From: Acidiluteibacter sp965660325
Lineage (GTDB): Bacteria > Bacteroidota > Bacteroidia > Flavobacteriales_E > Vicingaceae
NCBI GenBank assembly: GCA_965660325.1
Contig: CBFHZL010000075.1
Coordinates: 1-13,088, forward strand
Direction of reading: 5' to 3'
Length of the DNA stretch: 13,088 bases
The notes beneath the pieces were generated by a model. The model was given only the letters and a program-made list of their open reading frames with translations, was not told the origin of the DNA and ran no database searches. The number at the start of each line of letters is the position of its first letter. Position 1 is the stretch's first letter. A program made the translations under genes and the position numbers. Below are positions 6,297 through 13,088 of the stretch, piece after piece.

Positions 6297-8117
6297 ATGA
6301 AACAATTCTTTAAGTTCATGTTCGCATCAATGCTAGGCATGGTGTTAACAATTTTATTAGGTGTAGTACTCTTATTAGGGTTAATTGGAGTGATAGCTGC
6401 ATCTGCAGGCAACCAACCCGTAACCTATGTAAGCGACAACAGTGTATTACATATTGAGTTCAATCAAGAAATTAGAGACCGATCAACTAACAACCCGTTT
6501 GAAAACTTTGACTTCAACACTTTTCAAACTAAAGAAGTTTTGGGTCTGAATGATATAAAAGAAAGCCTTGATAAAGCAAAAACTGATGAGAAAATAAAAG
6601 GCATCTACCTGAATGTATCTAGCATGAAAACGGGAATGGCCAATTTGGAAGAAATTAGAGATTTATTAATTGACTTCAAGGAGTCAGGAAAATTTATCAT
6701 CTCTTACAGCGAAGGGTTTTCTCAGGGAGCGTACTACTTAAGCACAATAGCCGATAAAGTTTATCTAAACCCAGTTGGAGAAATATCTTTCCAAGGGTTG
6801 ACTTCTCAAATTATGTTTTTTAAAGATGCACTTGAAAAGCTGGATGTAGAAATGCAGGTGATCCGACATGGAAAATTCAAAAGTGCAGTAGAGCCTTATT
6901 TACTAAACGAAATGAGTCCGTCGAATGAAAAACAAATGAGCACACTACTTAATTCTATTTGGGACGAGATGCTTTCTTCCATTTCTTTAGCTAGAAACAT
7001 CACACCAGAAGAGCTGAATAGAATTGCTGATGAAATAGCAATTAGAGTGCCTGCTGATGCAGTTAAAAACAAACTGATTGATGACTTGAAATATGAAGAT
7101 GAAGTATTAGCTGAATTAGCAGATTTAGCAGGCACTGATCTTGATGAAGATGATTTAATAAAAAAGCCCTCGTTCGTTTCGTTGAAAAAGTATAAGAACG
7201 CTAAGGGCAAGAGCAATGTTTCTGAAGACGAAGATGGAGATGAAGTAAAAACATCTTCAAGAGACAAAATTGCAATCGTTTACGCAGCGGGAGAAATCAG
7301 AAGCGGAAAGAGCACCATGGACATCCTCGGAAGCGAAACAACTGTAGAAGCTATTCAAAAAGCCACTAAAGACAAAAATGTAAAAGCGATTGTACTAAGG
7401 GTAAATTCTCCTGGAGGAAGTGCATTGGCATCTGATGTAATGTGGAGAGCGATCGAACTTGCAAAAGCTCAAAAGCCTGTAGTTGTATCTATGGGGAACC
7501 TAGCTGCATCAGGCGGCTATTACATTTCTTGTGGAGCTGATAAAATATTTGCTCAACCAAACACCATCACCGGCTCGATAGGTGTGTTTGGTGTAATTCC
7601 AAATTTGAAAGGACTGTTCAATAATAAATTAGGAATCCATGTAGATGGAGTAAGCACAAACGAACACTCTGATATGATCATCAACACTTGGAGACCATTG
7701 GATGATGAAGAGGAGTCTGCTATTCAAGAAATGGTGGAGTCCGTGTATGATGACTTTATTGGTAAGGTCGCTGAAGGCAGAGGAATGTCGAAAGCTGATG
7801 TTGATTCAATTGGCCAAGGCAGAATTTGGAGTGGTTTGAATGCAATTGAAATTGGGCTTGTTGATGAAATTGGAGGACTAGGAGATGCGATCAAAGCGGC
7901 AGCTGACTTGGCTGAGATTTCTAGTTATAAATTAAAAGATTTCCCAAAACAAAAAGAACCGATAGAGATCATAATGGAAGACCTATCCATGCAAGCTAAG
8001 GCAGCAGTTATGGGAGAAGAACTTAACCAAACCTACCATTACTTTAAGGTATTCGAAGAGAGCACTAAACGTCAAGGAATTATGACGAGACTGCCATACG
8101 ACTTAATAATCAAATAG
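6297..8117 (+). CDS. sppA: Signal peptide peptidase SppA, two-domain (67K) type
   Basis: SppA is a membrane-anchored serine protease of family S49 that degrades cleaved signal peptides at the outer face of the inner membrane. At 606 residues it is the long form with two ClpP-like domains. One N-terminal membrane segment (about 5-36) is followed by the first domain, with the catalytic lysine K195 in HGKFKSAVEP. The second domain carries RVNSPGGSALASD (368-380) and the nucleophile S405 in NLAASGGYYIS, then TGSIGVFG. Lys-Ser residues from neighbouring repeats form the dyad in the E. coli enzyme. An acidic linker (about 308-317) joins the two domains. The gene is divergent from folK and ends in a clear terminator, so it appears monocistronic. 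Confidence 0.96.
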   Translation: MKQFFKFMFASMLGMVLTILLGVVLLLGLIGVIAASAGNQPVTYVSDNSVLHIEFNQEIRDRSTNNPFENFDFNTFQTKEVLGLNDIKESLDKAKTDEKIKGIYLNVSSMKTGMANLEEIRDLLIDFKESGKFIISYSEGFSQGAYYLSTIADKVYLNPVGEISFQGLTSQIMFFKDALEKLDVEMQVIRHGKFKSAVEPYLLNEMSPSNEKQMSTLLNSIWDEMLSSISLARNITPEELNRIADEIAIRVPADAVKNKLIDDLKYEDEVLAELADLAGTDLDEDDLIKKPSFVSLKKYKNAKGKSNVSEDEDGDEVKTSSRDKIAIVYAAGEIRSGKSTMDILGSETTVEAIQKATKDKNVKAIVLRVNSPGGSALASDVMWRAIELAKAQKPVVVSMGNLAASGGYYISCGADKIFAQPNTITGSIGVFGVIPNLKGLFNNKLGIHVDGVSTNEHSDMIINTWRPLDDEEESAIQEMVESVYDDFIGKVAEGRGMSKADVDSIGQGRIWSGLNAIEIGLVDEIGGLGDAIKAAADLAEISSYKLKDFPKQKEPIEIIMEDLSMQAKAAVMGEELNQTYHYFKVFEESTKRQGIMTRLPYDLIIK

Positions 8118-8138
8118 TCATAAAAATGAATCTTCAAG

Positions 8139-8173
8139 AACACCATTAGCAATAGAGCTGATGGTGTTTTTTT
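8139..8173 (+). terminator. Rho-independent terminator of sppA
   Basis: AACACCAT pairs with ATGGTGTT (8139-8146 with 8160-8167), extended by AGC/GCT after one mismatch. The stem is followed by a seven-T run. It lies about 20 bases after the sppA stop. Confidence 0.85.
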
Positions 8174-8251
8174 ATGGAAAGAAATTCGATTTACGGATAA
8201 ATCAAATTTTACCGTTATATTTATCAACCGTCACGTATAAAATTAGGCAAA

Positions 8252-9775
8252 ATGGCAATTATCAACTCTTTGATGTCGTGGATCATGAAAAAGCGAATGC
8301 ATCAAATTGAGCTATTTATGAAGTACCCAAATGAAGTCCAGCGAGAGTGGTTTGACAAACTTGTAACCACTGCCAGAAATACGGAATGGGGAAAAGAATA
8401 TGACTACGCTTCGATAAAAACACCTGCTCAGTTTGCTGCTCGTGTACCAGTTCAGGGTTACAATGATTTAAAACCATTTGTTGATCGACTAAAGCAAGGT
8501 GAACAAAACTTATTATGGCCTACAGAAACGAAATGGTTCGCAAAATCATCAGGCACCACAAGTGATAAAAGTAAATTTATCCCAGTTACTAAAGAGGCAC
8601 TAGAGGATTGCCATTATAAAGGTGGAAAGGATATGCTATCGATATACTGCAGCAACTACCCAAACACCAACGTATTCGATGGAATGGCGCTTATGATGGG
8701 CGGAAGTAGCCAATCCATTAACCATCAATCAGACTCTTATCATGGTGATCTATCGGCTATCATTATCAAAAACTTGCCTTTTTGGGCAGAATATCTGAGA
8801 ACACCGGGGAAAGAAGTGGCCCTACTCGATAACTTTGAAGACAAGTTGAAAAAAATGACGGAAATAACCGTTAATGAAAATGTTACCAATCTATCAGGTG
8901 TCCCATCTTGGACACTCATTCTACTCCATAAAATATTAGAAAAAACAGGAAAGTCAAGCATCTTGGATATTTGGCCAAACTTGGAAGTATTTTTTCATGG
9001 TGGCGTAAATTTTACGCCGTATCGCAAAGAGTTTCAAAAACTGATTCCTTCGAGCAAAATGAATTACTTGGAGACCTATAATGCATCTGAAGGATTCTTC
9101 GGAATACAAGATCAAAGAAATAGTGATGAATTGCTACTTATGCTCGATTATGGCATTTATTACGAATTTGTACCGATGGATCAATGGGATCAAACATTCC
9201 CAAAAACGATATCACTTTCAGAAGTAGAGCTAGGTGTAAACTATGCGTTACTAATCACCACCAATGCAGGACTTTGGCGTTACAAAATAGGCGACACCAT
9301 TCTATTTACAAACCTTCACCCATACCGCATAAAAATAAGTGGACGAACGAAACACTTTATCAATGCCTTTGGAGAAGAGGTAATCATTGATAATGCGGAG
9401 AAAGCACTTGAGAAAGCATGCCTGCATACGGGTGCTACAATTAAAGAATATACTGCGGGGCCAGTTTTCTTAAAAGACAAAGAAGCAGGAAGTCACGAAT
9501 GGATCATCGAGTTTATACACCATCCTAATAACATGGAAATGTTCACGACAGTGCTCGATCAAACACTGCAAGAAGTAAATACGGACTATGCCGCCAAACG
9601 AAATGGCAACATGGCATTAAAGTTGCCGATTATGCATGTAGCCCAAGAAGGAGTATTTTTCAATTGGCTTAAAAGTAAAGGGAAATTGGGTGGCCAACAT
9701 AAAGTTCCCCGATTATCGAATACACGAGAGTATCTGGAAGAAATTATACCGTTAATAAACAAAAATTATGCATAA
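8252..9775 (+). CDS. GH3-family acyl-adenylate-forming enzyme (ANL superfamily)
   Basis: In plants, GH3 proteins adenylate carboxylic acids such as jasmonate or indole-acetate and join them to amino acids. The substrates of the bacterial members are not known to me. At 507 residues the protein covers the whole fold. Visible features are the phosphate-binding loop SSGTTSDKSK (99-108), the ATP-binding YNASEGFFG (276-284; YxxSE in the family), GLWRYKIGDTI (340-350) with the ribose-contacting aspartate D348, and KISGRTKHFINAFGEE (361-376), the hinge to the C-terminal lid. No signal peptide is present, so it should be cytoplasmic. The gene follows the sppA terminator and needs its own promoter. 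A TATATTTA about 35 bases before the ATG is a weak candidate. Its stop codon overlaps the start of the next gene by 8 bases. Confidence 0.9.
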   Translation: MAIINSLMSWIMKKRMHQIELFMKYPNEVQREWFDKLVTTARNTEWGKEYDYASIKTPAQFAARVPVQGYNDLKPFVDRLKQGEQNLLWPTETKWFAKSSGTTSDKSKFIPVTKEALEDCHYKGGKDMLSIYCSNYPNTNVFDGMALMMGGSSQSINHQSDSYHGDLSAIIIKNLPFWAEYLRTPGKEVALLDNFEDKLKKMTEITVNENVTNLSGVPSWTLILLHKILEKTGKSSILDIWPNLEVFFHGGVNFTPYRKEFQKLIPSSKMNYLETYNASEGFFGIQDQRNSDELLLMLDYGIYYEFVPMDQWDQTFPKTISLSEVELGVNYALLITTNAGLWRYKIGDTILFTNLHPYRIKISGRTKHFINAFGEEVIIDNAEKALEKACLHTGATIKEYTAGPVFLKDKEAGSHEWIIEFIHHPNNMEMFTTVLDQTLQEVNTDYAAKRNGNMALKLPIMHVAQEGVFFNWLKSKGKLGGQHKVPRLSNTREYLEEIIPLINKNYA

Positions 9776-10571
9776 ATTACTCATTATCTTATTTTTGAGC
9801 TGCAGTATTAACGCTTTTAGTCAGGAAGATTTAATAAAACTTATACCCACTGACTCCAGCATGCAGCTTATCACGGATAATTTAGGCAACAGCTATTTAT
9901 ACGACAACCTTAACATTTTGAAATACAATGCTGATGGTGATTCAATCGGATTGTATAGCAACAATCGTTTGGGTTCAATTAGTACGGTAGATGTAACCAA
10001 CCCGTACAAAATAATGGTCTTTTACGCAGACTATGCCAACGTCATATTTCTCGATAATTTTATGAGTTTGCTAGAAGGCCCTATCGCGCTAGACCAGCTC
10101 GGTTATGACCAAGTGACACATGCCTGTGCATCAATGGAAAATGGGCTTTGGATTTTTGACCGTCTGCGTCAAACTGTTATCAAACTGAATCGAGACCTTT
10201 CTGAAGCTGGCAGAAGTATTAATTTGAGTCAGTTAGCAGGCCAACAAATCGCTCCAAAACTTATGCTTGAGCAAAATGCTAACCTCCTTGTACAAACTGA
10301 TAAAAATGGAGTAATGGTGTTTGATCAGTTCGGTACATTCGAGAAAAAGCTGAGTGTAAAAACGACTTCTCCTATCCAAGTCATTAACAAAAAGGTGATG
10401 TTTTATAGAAATGATACCATTTTTCAATACAATTCCAACCTTACGAGCTTAGCACACATTAGACTACCAATAATTGGAAGTAAAGATGCCCATATTGGTA
10501 AGGATCGCTTAGCAGTGCTTACAGACCATGCGCTCTACATTTACGATTATTCCCCTGCAAAAAGCCGTTAA
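9768..10571 (+). CDS. Secreted protein of unknown function, possible beta-propeller
   Basis: I do not recognise a named family. The N-terminus is a signal peptide (hydrophobic LLIILFLSCSI, likely cleavage AFS|Q after residue 18), so the protein is exported to the periplasm or beyond. The mature part is rich in short beta-strand patterns with repeated phrases such as NLGNSYLYD, NGLWIFDR, NGVMVFDQFG and DHALYIYDY, about 40-60 residues apart. Such spacing suggests a WD40- or NHL-like propeller of 250 residues, although no blade motif is exact. The start ATG overlaps the last 8 bases of the GH3 gene (ATGCATAA), which indicates translational coupling. A functional link with the cytoplasmic GH3 enzyme is inference only. 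Confidence 0.7.
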   Translation: MHKLLIILFLSCSINAFSQEDLIKLIPTDSSMQLITDNLGNSYLYDNLNILKYNADGDSIGLYSNNRLGSISTVDVTNPYKIMVFYADYANVIFLDNFMSLLEGPIALDQLGYDQVTHACASMENGLWIFDRLRQTVIKLNRDLSEAGRSINLSQLAGQQIAPKLMLEQNANLLVQTDKNGVMVFDQFGTFEKKLSVKTTSPIQVINKKVMFYRNDTIFQYNSNLTSLAHIRLPIIGSKDAHIGKDRLAVLTDHALYIYDYSPAKSR

Positions 10572-10592
10572 TTCATTAGGCGACTATAGACT

Positions 10593-10600
10593 TAAATTTG
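10593..10600 (+). promoter_or_regulatory. Candidate -7 element for the deoxynucleoside kinase gene
   Basis: TAAATTTG is an exact match to TAnnTTTG, 29 bases before the kinase ATG. An overlapping weaker candidate, TACTTTAG, follows at once. No good -33 TTTG is seen at the expected distance, so the call rests on the -7 motif alone. Confidence 0.4.
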
Positions 10601-10629
10601 TACTTTAGTGCGTTCAATAAAACGATGAT

Positions 10630-11181
10630 ATGCACATAGCAATTGCAGGAAATATAGGTTCAGGTAAAACTACCTTAACCTCTCTTTTATCAAAACATTA
10701 CAACTGGGAGGCACATTACGAAGATGCCGATGAAAACCCCTACCTAAACGACTTTTATAACGACATGCAGCGTTGGTCTTTTAACCTACAAGTCTACTTT
10801 TTAAATAATCGTTTTAATCAGGTAGTTGATATTAGAGAAACAGGTAAGAAAGTGATCCAAGATAGAACCATTTTTGAAGATGCTTACATCTTTGCTCCTA
10901 ACTTACATGCAATGGGCTTGATGACTACTCGAGATTTCGAGAGTTACTTTAGTCTATTCAAATTAATGGAAGGCTTTATCCAGCCACCAGACTTATTAAT
11001 TTACTTGAGAGCATCTATCCCTAAGCTGGTTAATCAAATTCAAAAAAGAGGTAGAGATTACGAAGAGAGTATCCGATTGGACTACTTGAAAAGACTTAAC
11101 GAGCGATATGAAGCCTGGATCAGCACCTACAACCAAGGAAAACTATTGATTATTGACGTTGATGACAATAATTTTATGTAG
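10630..11181 (+). CDS. Deoxynucleoside kinase, C-terminus cut by an in-frame TAG
   Basis: This P-loop kinase phosphorylates deoxynucleosides (deoxyguanosine, deoxyadenosine or deoxycytidine type) for nucleotide salvage in the cytoplasm. The P-loop is GNIGSGKTT (7-15). E31 in YEDADENPYL probably corresponds to the catalytic glutamate. DRTIFEDA (78-85) replaces the usual ERS motif, with R79 as the conserved arginine. The arginine-rich lid RGRDYEES lies at 140-147. The frame stops at TAG (11179-11181) after 183 residues, while the same frame continues 20 codons to a TAA at 11242-11244 with a tail that looks like the normal family C-terminus, giving about 204 residues in all. All catalytic motifs are upstream of the TAG. 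The gene may make a slightly short active enzyme, be an early pseudogene, or contain a base-call error. Confidence 0.88.
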   Translation: MHIAIAGNIGSGKTTLTSLLSKHYNWEAHYEDADENPYLNDFYNDMQRWSFNLQVYFLNNRFNQVVDIRETGKKVIQDRTIFEDAYIFAPNLHAMGLMTTRDFESYFSLFKLMEGFIQPPDLLIYLRASIPKLVNQIQKRGRDYEESIRLDYLKRLNERYEAWISTYNQGKLLIIDVDDNNFM

Positions 11182-11244
11182 AACACGGAAGATTTAGGTA
11201 AAATTATTGAGAAGATAGACGCTGAGATTCACGGTTTATTTTAA
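11182..11244 (+). other. Detached 3' end of the deoxynucleoside kinase frame
   Basis: Twenty sense codons and a TAA follow the TAG in the same frame. They encode NTEDLGKII then IDAEIHGLF, an amphipathic helix that matches, as I recall it, the EDLG...IDxxLHGLF ending of Bacteroidota deoxynucleoside kinases. No start codon or promoter of its own is visible. Confidence 0.65.
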
Positions 11245-11266
11245 AACAACAAACCCTCCAAATAAC

Positions 11267-11305
11267 AAAAGGCTCGAGTCAACTGACTCGAGCCTTTCTA
11301 TTTTT
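11267..11305. terminator. Bidirectional terminator between kinase and beta-barrel genes
   Basis: A perfect 13-bp stem (11268-11280 with 11285-11297) encloses an AACT loop. The plus strand continues TTTCTATTTTT and the minus strand has a shorter T run, so it fits best as the kinase terminator and can also serve the converging beta-barrel gene. Confidence 0.88.
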
Positions 11306-11320
11306 AAATTTACACTTCTT

Positions 11321-12127
11321 CTAAAAGTGGAAGTTAAACTTTATATTAAATCCTGAAGCATCAGTATCTAAACCAAAGCCAGTTGTTTTTGAACCTGTTT
11401 CAGTTGTAGTTTCTTCTGTAGAAGTACCATCATATGATTCAGAAGTTGTCTCTCCATATCCGTTAGTATTAAAACCTAACGCATAGCCGTACTCAGCACC
11501 AAAAGACATTTTGGGTGCAAAAAAGTATTCTACGCCAACAAAACCTCTAACTGAAAGACCAAAACCAAAACCATTCTTAACTTCCAGATCTCTAGGGGTA
11601 TTAATTACGGCTAAATCTTCTAACGAATTTCCATACTCATTAGTTATCTTACTTGAGTTTAAATTAATCAAAGCTTCACCTCCATAAACTCCTTGAAGAC
11701 GTCCTGCGCCTCTACGCCATTCTTTTCCTAAACCCAGAGTAACGTTCATGGACGAATTCGAAACTTTGTCCTCTACCATATCACCTGCATTTGCAGAAGG
11801 AGAAGCATCAGGAGTCATAGTAGTTGCTGAATTAGAGCCAAAACCTAATCTAAAGGTAGCTCTGTAAGCTGAATTCGCATCGATAAATCGCTTACCATAA
11901 ATAGCAAATGGACGATCTGGACCATAGGCAAACCCAGGAGAAACGTTTCCTACATTTCCATTAAACATATTACCTGCATAATCCAAAAATGGAGTTGCAT
12001 CAATACCAATTGAATAATCGCCCGCTTCAGGCAATATTGGCGTTCCTTTTTTTGATGTTAACACATCTTGAGCATAAGTAGCCCCTGCAATGCAGAAAGC
12101 TGCTGCTAAAAAAACAGACTTTTTCAT
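11321..12127 (-). CDS. Outer-membrane beta-barrel protein
   Basis: The 268-residue product begins with a standard signal peptide (KK, then VFLAAAFCIAGA, cleavage TYA|Q at about residue 19). It ends in KFNFHF, a C-terminal beta-strand with a terminal phenylalanine as recognised by the BAM complex. The mature part alternates hydrophobic and polar residues in strands such as AYRATFRLGFG, MNVTLGLGKEW, GFGLSVRGFVGVEYFF and MSFGAEYGYALGF, and has Ser/Thr/Glu-rich loops (about 225-250). These fit an outer-membrane barrel of roughly 8-10 strands. The specific function is unknown; it belongs to the many small Bacteroidota barrels. It lies downstream of hppA-yceI on the same strand, but a 135-bp gap with its own promoter-like and repeat elements suggests separate control. 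It converges on the kinase gene. Confidence 0.8.
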   Translation of the reverse strand: MKKSVFLAAAFCIAGATYAQDVLTSKKGTPILPEAGDYSIGIDATPFLDYAGNMFNGNVGNVSPGFAYGPDRPFAIYGKRFIDANSAYRATFRLGFGSNSATTMTPDASPSANAGDMVEDKVSNSSMNVTLGLGKEWRRGAGRLQGVYGGEALINLNSSKITNEYGNSLEDLAVINTPRDLEVKNGFGFGLSVRGFVGVEYFFAPKMSFGAEYGYALGFNTNGYGETTSESYDGTSTEETTTETGSKTTGFGLDTDASGFNIKFNFHF

Positions 12128-12155
12128 AGTTAATAGTTTAAAATTAATATTTTTT

Positions 12156-12190
12156 CAAGTTAATTTTTATTCGTGAAGTTTCAACAAAAA
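12156..12190 (-). promoter_or_regulatory. Putative promoter for the beta-barrel gene
   Basis: On the minus strand TTTTTG (12190-12185) and TAACTTG (12162-12156, an imperfect -7 element lacking one T) are 22 bases apart and lead into an A/T-rich untranslated region of about 25 bases before the ATG. The match is partial. Confidence 0.4.
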
Positions 12191-12208
12191 GAGCTGAAAT
12201 GTTTCAAC
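12178..12208. repeat. Two direct GTTTCAAC repeats, possible operator
   Basis: GTTTCAAC occurs at 12178-12185 and 12201-12208, 23 bases apart, which is about two helical turns. The first copy touches the candidate -33 element. The second is half of the palindrome TGAAATGTTTCA (12195-12206). The placement suggests paired regulator sites controlling the beta-barrel gene. Confidence 0.45.
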
Positions 12209-12213
12209 TGCCT

Positions 12214-12230
12214 TATTGTTAATAACAATA
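12214..12230. repeat. 17-bp perfect palindrome upstream of the beta-barrel gene
   Basis: TATTGTTA and TAACAATA mirror each other around a single central A. No T-tract follows on either strand, so a terminator for hppA is unlikely. A dimeric regulator site or a small RNA hairpin are the options. Confidence 0.45.
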
Positions 12231-12262
12231 TCTAAGTATAAATTCTGCTCAGATAAACAAAA

Positions 12263-13088
12263 TTAGCCTACAATAACCCCAACCTGTCCCTTAATGATAA
12301 ACTCATCGTAGATAAAGTTGTCTAAAAATTCCCCTCCCAGAGATTTTGAACGATAAATTATTCCATGCTTAGTTCTGTCAACGCTAAATGAAGATGAAGC
12401 TACGACTCCTGTTGCTGACTTATTAATATTTAATTCTATAGAAATCGGTGAAGCAATATCCTTAATAACAATTTCACCAACCCCCTCATATGTGCCATTA
12501 CTCTGTTTGATAAATTCATTTAGCTTTAACAAAGCTTCAGGGTGAGACTGAACATCAAAAAAATTATCGCTTTTTAGGTCCGCTACTAGCTTTTCCTTCA
12601 TTTCAGGATCCTCTATATCAAGGTTGGTGATCGTACCCATATCCATAGCAAATTCCATTGATTCAATTTCTCCATTAGAAAAAATCATTTCTCCACTAGA
12701 TAGATTAATATTTCCATTATGATCTCCACCAACTTTTCTACCTTCCCAATATATTATTGAATTAGACACATCTACTGCGTGAGCACCATCCAACGAAAAA
12801 GAAGGTTCTACTACCTCTATTTTTTCCGTATGCTCTTCGTGGTGACTTGTCACTTCTCCTGCGTTAATATGTGGAGCAATTACCAATGAAACAATCGACA
12901 TCAATTTGATCAAAATATTCATGGATGGACCAGAAGTATCTTTAAAAGGATCTCCAACAGTATCTCCTGTAACAGATGCTTTGTGAGCGTCTGATCCTTT
13001 GTATTCCATTTTTCCATTAATCATAACACCCTTTTCAAATGATTTTTTTGCGTTATCCCATGCACCTCCGGCGTTGTTTTGAAAAATA
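12263..13088 (-). CDS. hppA: HppA-YceI fusion, 3' part: membrane pyrophosphatase joined to a YceI domain
   Basis: The gene continues past the right edge; the frame is open from 13087 to the stop, giving 274 visible residues. Residues 1-73 are the end of a membrane-bound ion-pumping pyrophosphatase: NNAGGAWDNAKK, GSDAHKASVTG, then the substrate-site motif GDTVGDPFKDTSGPS (41-55) with D42, D46, K49 and D50, followed by the last membrane helix (ILIKLMSIVSLVIAP). A polar, histidine-bearing linker (74-100) leads without a break into a YceI domain (about 105-270): SIIYWEGRKVGGDHNG, AMDMGTITNLDI, LVADLKSDNFFDV, SHPEAL and FSVDRTKHGIIYRS. YceI proteins are lipocalin-like carriers of polyisoprenoid lipids. 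Since pyrophosphatase C-termini face outward in known structures, the domain should be periplasmic. An internal ATG at 13024 is not the true start, because family sequence continues upstream of it. Confidence 0.93.
   Translation of the reverse strand, partial: IFQNNAGGAWDNAKKSFEKGVMINGKMEYKGSDAHKASVTGDTVGDPFKDTSGPSMNILIKLMSIVSLVIAPHINAGEVTSHHEEHTEKIEVVEPSFSLDGAHAVDVSNSIIYWEGRKVGGDHNGNINLSSGEMIFSNGEIESMEFAMDMGTITNLDIEDPEMKEKLVADLKSDNFFDVQSHPEALLKLNEFIKQSNGTYEGVGEIVIKDIASPISIELNINKSATGVVASSSFSVDRTKHGIIYRSKSLGGEFLDNFIYDEFIIKGQVGVIVG

Noticed and set aside
6896..7267. 123-residue minus-strand open frame inside sppA
   Set aside because: The serine- and phenylalanine-rich composition is the shadow of acidic codons in sppA, which has full family motifs here.
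9184..9390. 68-residue open frame inside the GH3 gene
   Set aside because: It overlaps the strongly conserved GH3 ATP-binding region in another frame and has no start signal.
12263..13024. Stand-alone YceI protein starting at the ATG at 13024
   Set aside because: Pyrophosphatase family sequence (NNAGGAWDNAKK) continues in frame upstream to the window edge and there is no signal peptide at that ATG.

Overview
The window looks like a chromosomal segment of an AT-rich member of the Bacteroidota, probably an aquatic or marine cytophagal or flavobacterial type. The evidence is that genes lack clear Shine-Dalgarno sites, several are preceded by the Bacteroidota -7 element TAnnTTTG, signal peptides end in the typical A-x-[AS]-Q form, and the families seen are characteristic of the phylum: a bacterial GH3 protein, a P-loop deoxynucleoside kinase, a lipoprotein joining an OmpA-like domain to TPRs, a two-domain SppA and a membrane pyrophosphatase. 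This assignment is inference; no rRNA or other phylogenetic marker is present. I see no insertion sequence, prophage or CRISPR array.

Layout. Positions 1-375 hold a minus-strand tRNA block: tRNA-Gly(GCC), a terminator, tRNA-Leu(UAA), a terminator, then a damaged and remodelled second copy of tRNA-Leu with its own copy of the terminator. mutS (minus, GTG start) follows and is divergent from a SpoU-type RNA methyltransferase that seems to be transcribed without a leader. A 15-bp bidirectional terminator separates the methyltransferase from a minus-strand OmpA-like/TPR lipoprotein, which lies downstream of folK with its own promoter. sppA is divergent from folK and ends in a good terminator. A plus-strand group follows: a GH3-family adenylating enzyme overlaps by 8 bases a small secreted protein of unknown function, and then comes a deoxynucleoside kinase whose frame is cut by a TAG codon 20 codons before the expected family C-terminus. 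A bidirectional terminator ends this group. The right end, on the minus strand, carries an outer-membrane beta-barrel protein and, upstream of it, the 3' end of a membrane-bound pyrophosphatase (hppA) whose reading frame runs directly into a YceI (polyisoprenoid-binding, lipocalin-like) domain.

Most genes are housekeeping: mismatch repair, RNA methylation, folate synthesis, signal-peptide degradation and nucleoside salvage, plus envelope proteins. Gene order is mainly convergent and divergent pairs, so little is shared by operon. The only clear translational coupling is GH3 with the secreted protein.

The items most worth a second look are the HppA-YceI fusion; the mosaic tRNA-Leu copy, in which the anticodon and T arms are replaced by perfect hairpins while the intervening blocks are unchanged; the in-frame TAG in the kinase; and the repeat-rich control region upstream of the beta-barrel gene.
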